From the NCBI RefSeq assembly GCF_000002995.4, contig NW_025062477.1:2921501-2985500 (forward strand): a stretch of DNA of 64,000 nt, written 5' to 3'. The translations under genes and the position numbers were made by a program. Every line of letters starts with the position of its first letter. Position 1 is the first letter of the stretch. The notes beneath the pieces were generated by a model. That model was not told where the DNA came from and ran no database searches. It saw nothing but the letters and a program-made list of their open reading frames with translations. Positions 26,050 to 37,779 of this stretch are shown here, piece by piece. The stretch is from Brugia malayi (Eukaryota; Nematoda; Chromadorea; Rhabditida; Onchocercidae).

Positions 26050-29000
26050 AATCTGACATTTCATAAACGCATAAAAGTTGCTATCAATAATGAACGAAAA
26101 GCAACGAAGTATACGATTATAACCAGTGTTACAGTAATAAACAATAAACATTTACTCCAATCAACGTTAACAGTAAATAAACCATCCGGAATACCGTGGC
26201 GGCATGAACGGACATATTGTGTTACTCTCATAGTTACTTACTTGAGCACCTACTCATTATAAATTTGATATTGGGAAATCAGTTAGTCGTCCAGAAAATT
26301 GCTACTACTTTAATATCTTTATCAACTAAAAACTGTATAGCACAGATAATTAATTACCCCATCTCTTCCATCCTATCAGTTAAATGCTCTCAATCACTGC
26401 TACAACTACTAGCTGCAACAATTTCACCATTCTCTCACTCTATCACAGCATTATCTTTTACCATTTCCATCAATCTCTGCAATATCCTTAATCACATATT
26501 CTCTTTTCCTTCATTTCCCTAGACTGCCTCTGTCTCAGCATATAGCAATATTTCTTGAACTGTCTAATGCTTAACAACAAACTATTTTGCTGTTTCTTAA
26601 TATTCCAATACTCTCCATTTCACACACTATTCAATAAATTCAGCAGTTCAGATTAATATGACGAAATCAACAGTTGCATGCAACGAACCATGAAACGAAT
26701 TGCGTCCAAAATTGCCGTGTAATTAAATAAATTGAATTTGAATAGTGCATTCCGTGATTTTAGATGTGGGTAAAGTTGTTTTAAGAAAAAGCAGTAATTA
26801 TTATATTTTATGATTAAAAGAAGGATTTTCTATTGCTTTGATATCATTAATACATTACCAACTTAAAATACTTCCCTAAATGTTACTTCACTACCATTTT
26901 GTTGAATTACTTTTTATATGCCACAACAATTATCATAATTAATTAAGAGAACTATAATTAAAGAATGCTTTTGAATAAGTTCAATATCTTATCACTTATA
27001 CACCAATTCTTACATGCTGCTTTAACAGCTATTGTTTTTTTTTTTTTTTTTTTTTTCAAGAAATAAGTAGTACATATATCAAGGAATAATTGTTCTAAGC
27101 CATAGCTGAAAATAAATTGCTTTTATTAAAGTTTATTTGTGAAGTGAAAGGCATCATGATAAATCATTTCCGTTGAATTTATTATTTTCATAATTCATTT
27201 TATTTAAACTATGACTACAAATAAAGTTTTCGAGATGTGCGGAATTCTGCTTGTAAAGCAATATGACGAAGCAATTGACAATGATAGAAATATTTTGAAT
27301 ATTATTTCTTCGCAATTTCTGCACCATTAAAATTCATTCTTTCGCTATTTCAATTATAAATGAAAATTTAAGCTATTGAATGAAACATAAAAATTTTACT
27401 ACTTGTCTACTACATTCATTTACATCATTTTGATATATCAAAAAAGCAGGAAAGAATGATACTATTGAACCATTTAAAAAAAAAGTTTATCAATTTCCAA
27501 TACTTCTTTCTTTAGATGAATTTCCAATTTTAATAAATAGTTGAAGTGTTAAAATTTGCAAACTACAAAAAAAAAATAGAATAAACAGTTAAATCGTACT
27601 ATATATTTTGAACTGATATTCGATTTAATTTTGCTTATTTACGTTAATTTGATAGTTACATAATATCAATAGAATATTATCTAACAAAACTTTTTTTTAC
27701 TACAAAATACTATAAATTTAGAATATAACTTTGAAAAAAAAAAAAAAAGCTCAAAGTACTATTACCTATAGTAATATTTTGTTATATTTTTACCGAAAAG
27801 ATCAAATTAGTGATGAAAATTTAGTAGCATACAAAATATCAACGAATAGAAAGATAGAAAAAATGATTTAAAAAAAGAAAATACATTCATATTTTCAAAC
27901 ATTATTTCTAAAATTAAATCAATAAAAAAAAAAAAAATTAGATTAAAAAATTGCAATAGTTTTGGGCTTTATTTTTTTTTTTTTTTTTTCTTCTTTTTCT
28001 TATTTTTCATTTACATTTTCAAAAATTTTCCAACAATGAAATGAAAATTTTTAAGCATTTATAAATAAATTAGAAAAATACTAAAAATAAAAGATAGGAA
28101 TTTAATTTTGAATGTAAAATTCACACGATAAATATATTCACTTTTATAATATAATATAAAGTATTAAAGGTAAGTGAACTAAAGTATTATATACTTTGTT
28201 ATGATTACACATTTGTTATACTATTATTAAAATTTCAAGTATTTATTTGCATACATAAATACATATATATATTTATATTTATATGTATAAATTTTAATCA
28301 ACAAATTTTTGAAAACATGAAACATATACAATGAGAAGCCACGATTTTTTACAATAACATAATACTTACTTTTTTTCTTTTTCCTTCCTTCCTTTTTTTT
28401 TTTCCTTTGTTGTTTATTATTATAAATTATTAAAATGTAAATAATACTTTTATATACAAATGTATAGAATTAGCATAGAATACAGTGAAAGACTGGTTCT
28501 TCACATTCAACCAATATTTATTATACACATAGAATTTGAACAATGTCAAAATGCTCATTCTTTTTGCATTGTCAAACCAAAGTCAAATTTATCTATCAAA
28601 TTTAACAAATTTTTTCATTCAACTCTTTTTCTCTTTCGTTTTCTAACAAATATTATAGTTCATACAATTTATATTTGTTAATAATTAATCATTATTTATT
28701 AGAAATTATCTAATTTTAAATTTACTAAAAGTTTTTTCAAAAAATTAGTCTCAAATTTAATTGTGAAAAATTTTCATAGTGCTTGAATAAAATCAATATA
28801 TTTTTGAAAATTTCAAGAATTGAAACATCACTTATTGATTATTAAACACGTATAAGGTAAACCTATAGTTTTACAATTAGTACGAAGATTTTTATTCCAT
28901 TAAACGACTGAACAATTCTTAAAATTAAATTATAAACTTCATATAAAAAAATATGAAAAGGATTCTTAGCTGTTTAAATGAATTTTTTTTCCCAAGATTT

Positions 29001-29755
29001 AAAATGAATCCTTTTGAAAATTCAAATTCATCAGCATCTTCTTAACAATCATTTTTTTTAATTAGCAGTTATTAACTATTTGTTATCAATATTTCTTTCT
29101 CAGAATAATTTACATTTTTCAAAATTATTTGTTCCATAGGTTGAGATCACGTCATTAAATCTTAGATGAAAAAAAAGAAAATCTAAACGAATCTTTCATT
29201 CATTTCCAGCAGTTAAATCATTTTTTAGCATTTATTTTGTCTTTATTTTTAATCTTTTTACATAAATTATTCGTAAAAATTTACCAGCATTTATGGAAAA
29301 ACTAATAAAAATAACAAAAATGTAATAAATAATAAATAAAAATTAAACGAGTAATTTCTATGAAATCAAAATTTTCAGAAATAATACAATTATCCAAATA
29401 TTACTTTTTTTTTTTCTTCTAATGTTTAATAATTTTCATCATGTTTATTTATTATTGAAATTTATTGAATTTTTTTTAAAAGTTGAATAAACTGGTTTGC
29501 GGTACAATTCCTTTCTCGAAAAGAAAAAAAAAACTTTTGAAGCATCAATAATTTAATGGGATGATTGATTTGATCATAGTTTTTTCTTTTTTTTTTTTTA
29601 GGTTATTAAGCAGTGATATTATTTTATATGTTATTATGACGTTATTAATCAATTAGGTAATATTAATAATAAGCAATTTTTTTTTTTGAAATTATTTTTG
29701 AAATATTAGAAGATTTAAATTAGTATATTATTTTCACATTCAAAAAGTTTTACAG
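26050..29755. other. Intergenic region between sf3b3 and the membrane-protein gene
   Basis: Presumed promoter space for the divergently transcribed sf3b3 (-) and the membrane protein gene at 29764 (+). About 26340-26530 is markedly pyrimidine-rich on the plus strand. Poly-T or poly-A runs occur at 27035-27056, 27972-27989 and 29588-29599. No exon with supporting splice sites was found. Confidence 0.5.
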
Positions 29756-29763
29756 AACGACTA
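29756..29763 (+). promoter_or_regulatory. Candidate trans-splice acceptor
   Basis: A GTTTTACAG acceptor ends at 29755, only 8 bases before the ATG at 29764. This is the typical spacing of a nematode spliced-leader site and supports that start codon. Confidence 0.45.
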
Positions 29764-30754
29764 ATGTCACCAAATATGACAACAATTTCTGCTGTAACAA
29801 ATTCATTGACAAGCACAGTACCATCATTCATTGTTGAAAACTTCCGTAATAAACGACAATTTTGGCACGATTATAGTTACGATAGCTATTACGGATATGG
29901 ATTGTATGTTTATAAATAATTTGAATTCTGTCAATGTCAATTATTTGATATAGAAAAGATAAATTATTAAATTTTTTTATTACTCAAAAATAAAGAAATA
30001 ATATTTTATGAAATATTTCCTTTTTTTTTTTTTTTTTTGCAATCATTTCAAAATTTTTGCTTCATTTTCTTACAATAAATAAAGTGTCTTTCCATTTAAA
30101 AAGAGAAATTGAATTTATAATTTTTCAAATAAATAGCTTGCAATGTTTTCATTCAAAAAAAATTTTTTTAAAGTTTAAATTAGCTAAAAAAAAAATTCTA
30201 TTAATTTTAGCCAATGGCATCGAGTAATCCTCAGTATTCTGTTCTTAATAGCATTATTCCTATGTTGCTTGGTACCTTGTATATGTGCGCTTGGAATTTG
30301 GTTCGCAGGTTGGTTTGGACTACGTAATCAGGCTACCAGTAAAGGTAACATTAATTCTCCGGTTGCTACAAATGCCTACACACAACAACAGCAACAACCT
30401 GTTATACCACCACAAGAAACTGTGATGCCGCAGAGTAAGTTGTATATTTGAGATTACCTCGAAAATTCATTTGCAATTAATATTTTAAAAAACTCAATTG
30501 AATTAAGAGAATTTTCTATGAATTTAACAAACGAAGAAAGAAAAAGAAACCACATAAATTTCAATTTATTTGGTATTTTTAAAATCATACTTAAAGTCGT
30601 TCCAGATTCCGCACCAACTGGATCAGGAAATTCTCGAGAACGTATGGACTCTTACATTTATGAGGAAAAACGTAGCGATCGCTTTTATCATCGACCTCCA
30701 TCGCCACGTTTACATGATGACTATCGACGACCTTTCACGTCTTCCAAACTGTAA
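29764..30754 (+). CDS. Uncharacterised single-pass membrane protein
   Basis: Three exons, 29764-29903, 30211-30434 and 30606-30754, give 170 residues with consistent phases. I do not recognise the family. The N-terminus (1-30) is Ser/Thr-rich with no clear cleavable signal. It is followed by an aromatic stretch (HDYSYDSYYGYGF, 35-47) and one transmembrane helix (about 52-82) with a Cys cluster near its end (CCLVPCIC). The tail is hydrophilic, with a Gln run and a proline-rich patch (HRPPSPRL) near the C-terminus, suggesting a cytoplasmic tail that binds partners. The layout recalls Shisa- or CYYR1-type adaptors, but that is only a resemblance. Exon 3 has two in-frame acceptors 9 bases apart (exon from 30597 or 30606); the second (GTTCCAG) is the better site. 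The gene is divergent from sf3b3 and convergent with citrate synthase. Confidence 0.65.
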
Positions 30755-30918
30755 TCTGTAAATTTACTTCGCTTCTAATCACTGTGATCTTCATTTGCTC
30801 CCTTTAAAAAGTTTACATGAAATCATTAAGCAATATCACTCATGCCACAGCTATATAATAAGTGCTAAGCACAAATTACAATTCACAAAATATGCATTCA
30901 TTCAATTTCATTTACTCC

Positions 30919-30924
30919 AATAAA
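30919..30924 (+). terminator. poly(A) signal of the membrane-protein gene
   Basis: AATAAA about 165 bases after the stop codon at 30754. Confidence 0.45.
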
Positions 30925-32067
30925 CTAAACTTTTGGTCCTTTCAATTTAATTTCTCGACTTTTTTCAAGGACAAATTTAACAGTTTGGCATATATACAGA
31001 CTATCTCAAGGCCTATGAACCTTAGTTTATTCATTTGTTTGCCACATATTAATCTATTTTAAGAAAATATTAAAACAGATTAATATGTCATGAAATACGC
31101 AATAACTGCTTCCTATACAAATTATATTTTGCCTTTAAATTTAAATAATGCAACACTGTCAACATGACATTTAACATTTTTTTAAATGAGGCAATAATAT
31201 ATAAGGCTAAACAAATACTATATATAAAAAAAAAAAAAAAAAATAGCTCTCCTCATTCTACAGAATAATTCTTAGCATTTGGAAAGAAAGTTTGGAAATA
31301 GAAAGTGGAAAACCATTTCAAATAATTTGTTGTTCATTTTGATGCACTGGCACTTCGGCGAAAACAGTAATAATTCAAAAAATCAATTAATACTTCATAA
31401 TGTTCCTCATTATGATGTATGAGTCCCAATGCTTCTATCGATAAAAACATCATCCTAATTTGTAATGTATTTAGCATAATATTTATGATAAACATGACAA
31501 AACTGAAACATCCAGGGTTTTCCAGAAATTTTATAGAGGAATTAATATCTCAAGATCCTAATGACTTTCCGAATCAGTTGACATTTTTTCCTGTAAAATT
31601 CCGTTTGCAGTGTAATAATTAACAGACGGAAATGTTGCAATTTTTTTTGGTATGAATGAATACGCATTCGAAATGTTTCCGGAAAAGCTCGGAATTAAAA
31701 AGCAAAGAACATAAATATCAATTTCTACTAATCAATACTTTTAAATCATTCAAAAATGAAATATAAAGTAATCAAAGTTTTCGGAATACAGTGACTCTGG
31801 AAGGACCAACAAACTGAATATTTATGTGATTAAGAGAAACATGGGAAAGATGGAAATTTATTATTTAAGAAGTCCTAATACCTTTCCTTTTCCCAGTGCA
31901 GTCAATGAGTAAATTATCAACTTTGAATGCAAACCAAGAAATCAATAAAAGCAATAATTAGGGATGACCATTTATATGCATGTAATATTAATTTTGGGTA
32001 GAAAAATATAAATTATCATAAAACACTAAAGAAAATATGCAGCAGTTTTTTCTTCCTGTTCTTTCCT
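30925..32067. other. Convergent intergenic region
   Basis: Space between two tail-to-tail genes. It has a poly-A run at 31228-31243 and a minus-strand AATAAA at 31862-31857, which could end the citrate synthase transcript. No coding exon seen. Confidence 0.5.
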
Positions 32068-35000
32068 TCAACTTTTATTAACCAATTTCATTAGACCATC
32101 AGTTGAATGAGATTTGGGACGTTCGAGTGGCAAGCCCATAGCACGAGACCATATCATCTGTGATAAACAACCGAGTGCACGTGAGACACCAAAAAGCACC
32201 GTATAGAAGGACATCTCTTTCATGCCATAATATTGAAGCAGCACTCCAGAATGTGCATCCACATTTGGCCATGGATTCTTGGCCTACAATAATCATAATA
32301 ATTTAAACCTGATGTATTTTTGTAGGTCGACAAACCATTTCAATGGTTTTTCTAAATCAGTTGGAGTCCTTACTGTTCCAACCAAGTCTAGGAAATGTTT
32401 TCATCCCAATCATGAAATTCTTCAGAGGACTAAATTACAAAATTCTGGATACTTTTCAACGTTTCATAATTGTATCGCACCTTTCCTTGCTTCAAAAGGA
32501 TATCAGGAGTAAATTCATAAAGCTTTGAAACGAGATGGAACATTGGATCCTTCGGAAGATGCTTCAAGGCAAACTCCCGCTGGCACGTGTATCGAGGATC
32601 TGTTTTGCGTAGTACAGCATGACCATAACCCGGTACTACCTGAAATAGTACTAGTACTACTCAAGGCCTTAAATACTCTTGAAATTCGGTACGCTGATTT
32701 ATAGTATGATGAATATTCCCGAAAAGATTATCTGAAAAGCTCATGTTAAAATTCCACCTGTCCACTTTTCAAATGATTCCATATCCAGTCACGCAACTGC
32801 TGATCAGTGTAGTTATCGCCTAGTTCTTTTCTGCACTTTGTTAAGAACACCAGCACCTAAAGTTAAGAAGTTAAGAAAAGAGTAATTTATTGAGAAAATA
32901 AAATAAAAAATCCAACTGCGATATTTTTATCTTTTATGGTTTTACAAATAATATTATTTGAAAATTAAGTGACCGGAATATTATGTTGGAGAATGGAAAA
33001 TATTTGATTAAAAATAATGGAGAATGTTTAATTAAATATAAAAATAACCCTTTTGAATATAGAGAAACATTATCAAATAAGCAAATTAAAGATATAATTA
33101 ATGCCATGGACAGCTAGTAATCGAGCAAATTAAACCTCTTGATTGGCCAGACCATGTAACGGTCCAGCAAGTCCACCCATAGCAGCAGAAAACGATAAAT
33201 ATGGATCTGCTAACGCGGAGCTCACTAGATGAGACGTATGCGCAGAAACGTTACCGCCTTCGTGATCGCTATGAATTGTGAGATACAAGCGCATAAGTTC
33301 AGTGAACTTTGGATCATTAAAACCCAGCATTGATGTAAAATTGGCAGACCAATCATTCGATGAGCTTACTACACTTGCCAATGTACCTGCAACTGGCAAA
33401 TATAATTTCCAAAAAATTTCAAAATTTAATACATGTTAATTTTATTATAGTTTAATACATTATATTATGCTAGGAATCTTCAATAAAATAATTAACAAAA
33501 TAAAGAAAAATAGCAAACAATAAATGGACTTCACTTAAGTTATTCAAAAACCTACCATCTCTGTATAAATTTCGATAAATAAGTGCAGCAATTGTAGGTA
33601 ATTTTGCAAGAAGTCTCATAGCATCTTCATATACAAATTCCCAATATTTCGCTTTCTGTACTCCTTTACTGTAGGCCTAAAGTATGTTACATTATACTTC
33701 TAAATGAATAATAAATAGAGAAGTAATGTGTCACTAGCTCTAACTATTTGCTTCCAAATTTCGTTCCATTTGCTATAAATTCATGAATTTTTTGCATGAA
33801 TTAGTTCTGCAAATATCCAGCTTCTAAAAATTCGCTAAAATAAATTTACATTCAAGCATGAATAAAAACTTTTGCTCATACATACTTCGGCAAATTTACT
33901 GTCACAATTAAGAGCGGCAATAGCCGACACAAACTGAGCCATAGGATGCAAATTATTCGGAAAATTACAGATCATTTGTTCGACATGCTTTGGTAGATCT
34001 GCATGAGCAGCCCATTCCTTACTGAAATTATATTAAAAAATGACTCTATCAAAATGCTAGTACGCAATGCAACGAAAATGAGGAAAAGGAGAGAACACAA
34101 AATGCAAAACTCTAAAAGATCTCTGAAGTGTTTCTGAAAAATAAGAACTAATCGCTAGATTTTCCGAATATAATTACTTACCAAATATATATCAAAAATC
34201 TATAGAAGATGACTGCATTTCTGATCTTAATTATCAATGATAATAACAGCATGCAATTTTATTTCGCGGAAAATATTCAAATATTTAAGCAATTTAGTTT
34301 AACTTTCATGAATATTAAATCTGTTTTAAATTACCTTTAAGGGATTAAAAAGTTAATGACACTAATGAAAATACCTGATCGCTGTAGTTTGTGCCTCAGT
34401 TGGAATATCACCAGTGCACAGCAGCCACCAAATTCCTTCCGGTAATGGTTCTTCACCTCCTTTTGCCTTAGGCAACATTTTTTGGCATTCCGGTATAGAA
34501 TAACCACGGAATCGTATACCTTCTTCTGGATCTAGCACAGATGTCTCAGTTACCAGCGCCTGAAAATTGATTTTCATCGAATTCTCGTTTCAAAAAAGCC
34601 ACTTTTTCTGAGTGTTCCTATGGATACTTGCATAATAAGTGTCACCACTTCTGCTCAAGTAATATAATGCTTCATAATTACTAATAAAACCCATTTGAAA
34701 CCTCGAATTAGCTTATTTATAAACTATAAGAAAACTGCAATTATCACACTTCCTTTTCTAATTTTTAGAAAGTAGAATATAAATCAAACATAATGTATCG
34801 AAATAACAACAAGCAAAAAATTCAGCCATAAAAATCACTTTTTAACCATCCGTGTCACTTTGAATCTACTTGAAAATAGTTACTGGCATTCATAAATTTA
34901 AATTTCAAAAATCATGTAATAAAATTTTCAATATAGAACGATCAGCTGAAATATAAGTTAGAAAAAAAACAAACCTTCAAAGTCCGCATTCCACCATAAA

Positions 35001-35603
35001 GCATATCTACAGTTACATTTTGAATTACCGTTGCACCATGCTGTTTTCGAAATTCTCGGACTTTCTCGTTATGAATTGAAATTTTTTGTGCAAGCACCTA
35101 TAATTACGCGAAGTGAAATTCAAAATTTTTTAAAATTTGAAAATTTTGTTGGCAGCAGTCAAAATTATTGGTCTGTGTCAATGGTACATCTCGTAACCAA
35201 TAATTATGACTTGGTAAAACTGCTTTAACATCAATGGTTCGAATAAGGAAAGATGGTCTAATAAGGAATGTCACCTCCTCAAATTCAATATCTCAATACA
35301 ATTGAAATAACCCATATTATCAAAAAACATGAAAAAGCTAACTTCTTTGAGATTTGTAGTTGAAGCCGCTGTTGAATATTGTAAGAAAGCTGTCAAACCC
35401 TGCAATTGTTAAAAATGAATGGTAAAATTTTCAGAAATGAGAAACTTTACTAAAGACAGAAAATATTATCTTTCTTTAAGCAAAATACCATGGTCCCCGT
35501 TTATCCAGGAGACCTAATTAAGCATATTTAGTAATAAGTATTGATTAAATTCAACAGCACATACTTTTAACTGACAAATACGAATCTTCGCAGTAAGAGC
35601 CAT
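32068..35603 (-). CDS. cts-1: Citrate synthase, mitochondrial, complete
   Basis: Catalyses oxaloacetate plus acetyl-CoA to citrate, the entry step of the TCA cycle in the mitochondrial matrix. Ten exons in transcription order: 35603-35565, 35399-35343, 35097-34975, 34559-34375, 34021-33886, 33676-33556, 33386-33136, 32856-32758, 32639-32481, 32283-32068. They sum to 1386 bases, 461 residues (human 466), with all phases consistent. Residues 1 to about 25 ([13 protein letters not shown] then a Ser/Thr/Ala stretch) form a basic, acid-free mitochondrial targeting peptide. The active site is intact: His298 in [10 protein letters not shown], His344 in [10 protein letters not shown] and Asp399 in [10 protein letters not shown] match pig His274, His320 and Asp375. 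The oxaloacetate-binding SDHEGGN is at 261-266. Conserved [16 protein letters not shown] and [12 protein letters not shown] are in exon 4. The C-terminus is MKLVNKS. Nothing suggests a pseudogene. The gene symbol follows the C. elegans name for the orthologue. Confidence 0.97.
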
Positions 35604-35653
35604 AACACATAAACAGCGTATGTTTTGCGAGAGATATGCAAATTCCAAACACA

Positions 35654-35660
35654 ACTGAAA
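35654..35660 (-). promoter_or_regulatory. Candidate trans-splice acceptor of citrate synthase
   Basis: Minus-strand AAATTTCAG ends just before 35654, about 50 bases upstream of the ATG at 35603. It fits a spliced-leader or 5' UTR acceptor. Confidence 0.4.
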
Positions 35661-35839
35661 TTTGAAATCATAAATACGTGCACGTAAAGGACATAGAATA
35701 GAAGATGCAATCCGATGGCATAAATCTTAACGTTGATGAAACGATGAAAGCCTAGCAATGAACAATAAAAGCTTAGAAAAAGAATAATACGTCCACTTAG
35801 GTTTACTAAGCTGATTGATAATAATAATAAATATACCTA

Positions 35840-36120
35840 GCAAAAATAAAATATAAACATATACCTAAACTGTGAATTTTGGATCATTACAAGTAATAAT
35901 AATAATAAAATATACCTAAACTAAGCAAAAATAAAATATACCTAAACTGTGAATTTTGGATCATTACAAGTAATAATAATAATAAAATATACCTAAACTA
36001 AGCAAAAATAAAATATACCTAAACTGTGAATTTTGGATCATTACAATAATAATAATAAAATATACCTAAACTAAGCAAAAATAAAATATACCTAAACTGT
36101 GAATTTTGGATCATTACAAC
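35840..36120. repeat. 77-bp tandem repeat, about 4 copies
   Basis: The marker TGTGAATTTTGGATCATTAC begins at 35871, 35948, 36025 and 36098, so the period is 77, 77 and 73 bases. Each unit carries an AAT run of variable length and two copies of AATATACCTAAACT. Confidence 0.95.
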
Positions 36121-36816
36121 TACAATTAAAATAAATTCATGGAACCTTGTAACTTATTTTTGTTTTTATCTATTTCTTCGCACTAAAAATTATCATGAAA
36201 AAGATAAGAAATCATAAAACTACAATCACTATTAACAATACAGTGTTACAAAATAAATATGTCATCTAGAAATAATGAAATAGAGGAAGTATTTCAGTAA
36301 TAATCATTAAACATTTAAGAATTCAAGCTCAAACATGAAGTTCAAATCAATGAACGAATTGATATTACTACTTTTTAGCATTATTCTATCTAATAAAATC
36401 AAGCGATAAAAATTTTGTGCAACTATCAGAGAACAGAAGCAAAATGAAGTAATATTGATTTGGGAAGCATACAGCACTAACTAAATAAACATCCTTCCAT
36501 AATAATCCGTTTTAGACTTATCTTACTATATTTATTCAATAAAAAAAATTATTTTTGAAAAACACTTTTTAAAAAATGTACGACGTGTTTACGTAAAGGA
36601 ATAGAATATGCATCTCACAATATCCTCTTAAAATATTATACTGAATAGGGAAAAGCACATGTATATTTCAGTGAATTCTGTAAAATTTAAATTTCAGATG
36701 ACTAACGTGTTTTACGTCTTTCGATTAGCACTAACTACTGCGAAACTATTTTTTCGGAACATTTCTGATTATTAGAAGAATTTTGGCCAAATAACGTCAA
36801 TATAAAGATATATATA
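36121..36816. other. AT-rich spacer
   Basis: Lies upstream of citrate synthase between two repeat arrays. I see no gene or clear motif in it. Confidence 0.5.
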
Positions 36817-37229
36817 CTGCATGAAGCCTAGCGTCAGCACAGCGATACGTGTAACTGCATGAAGCCTAGCGTTAACACAGCGATACGTGTAACTGCATGA
36901 AGCCTAGCGTTAACACAGCGATACGTGTAACTGCATGAAGCCTAGCGTTAACACAGCGATACGTGTAACTGCATGAAGCCTAGCGTTAACACAGCGATAC
37001 GTGTAACTGCATGAAGCCTAGCGTTAACACAGCGATACGTGTAACTGCATAAAGCCTAGCGTTAACACAGCGATACGTGTAACTGCATGAAGCCTAGCGT
37101 TAACACAGCGATACGTGTAACTGCATGAGGCCTAGCGTTAACACAGCGATACGTGTAACTGCATGAAGCCTAGCGTTAACACAGCGATACGTGTAACTGC
37201 ATAAAGCCTAGCGTCAACATAACGGTGTA
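36817..37229. repeat. 38-bp minisatellite, about 11 copies
   Basis: The unit begins CTGCATGAAGCCTAGCGTTA and ends ACACAGCGATACGTGTAA. Unit starts fall exactly every 38 bases from 36817 to 37197. The array is almost perfectly homogeneous. Copies 1 and 11 differ at GTTAAC (GTCAGC, GTCAAC); copies 7 and 11 have ATAAAG and copy 9 has ATGAGG. The GC content is close to half, far above the flanks. Confidence 0.97.
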
Positions 37230-37369
37230 ATGATACGTCTATTCTACGCATTAATATTTGATGCAACAAAGAGTGGTAATTAAAAATTGTAAGAGGAACG
37301 TAGTCCGACAAGGCAGTAGCGGTGTGTTGTTGTCAGTTAAGCAGTATATCACCTCCGCCCACAGACACA

Positions 37370-37447
37370 GACTCACACACACACATACATACGCATACAC
37401 ACAAACATGAATATGTACATAACGTGCGTACACACAACAGATAAGAC

Positions 37448-37501
<54 letters not shown>

Positions 37502-37545
37502 CACACACACACACACACACACACACAACACACACACACACACAC

Positions 37546-37613
<68 letters not shown>

Positions 37614-37690
37614 TAGACATGCACACACAAGTACACAAACACAAACAGACACACGTGCACATATACAGACATATAAACATCCTTACAAGC
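37370..37690. repeat. (CA)n microsatellite region
   Basis: A nearly pure CA run at about 37446-37611, interrupted three times by ACAACA, with degenerate CA/TA flanks. It makes long spurious open frames on both strands (Thr-His or Cys-Val repeats). Confidence 0.98.
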
Positions 37691-37762
37691 AGACATATAG
37701 ACATTCACGTAGAGAACACGCACAATAATGTTCACATACACTGACAGACAAATATTCAAATG

Positions 37763-37779
37763 GAGAGAGAGAGAGAGAT
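37763..37779. repeat. (GA)n tract
   Basis: Short pure GA run close to the CA repeat. Confidence 0.9.

Noticed and set aside
26217..26522. 101-codon plus-strand frame upstream of sf3b3
   Set aside because: No domain, no splice context, and a composition explained by a pyrimidine-rich tract; most likely promoter or 5' flank sequence.
37251..37759. Three long overlapping minus-strand frames rich in Cys-Val and one plus-strand Thr-His frame
   Set aside because: They are translations of the CA microsatellite in different frames; no coding features.
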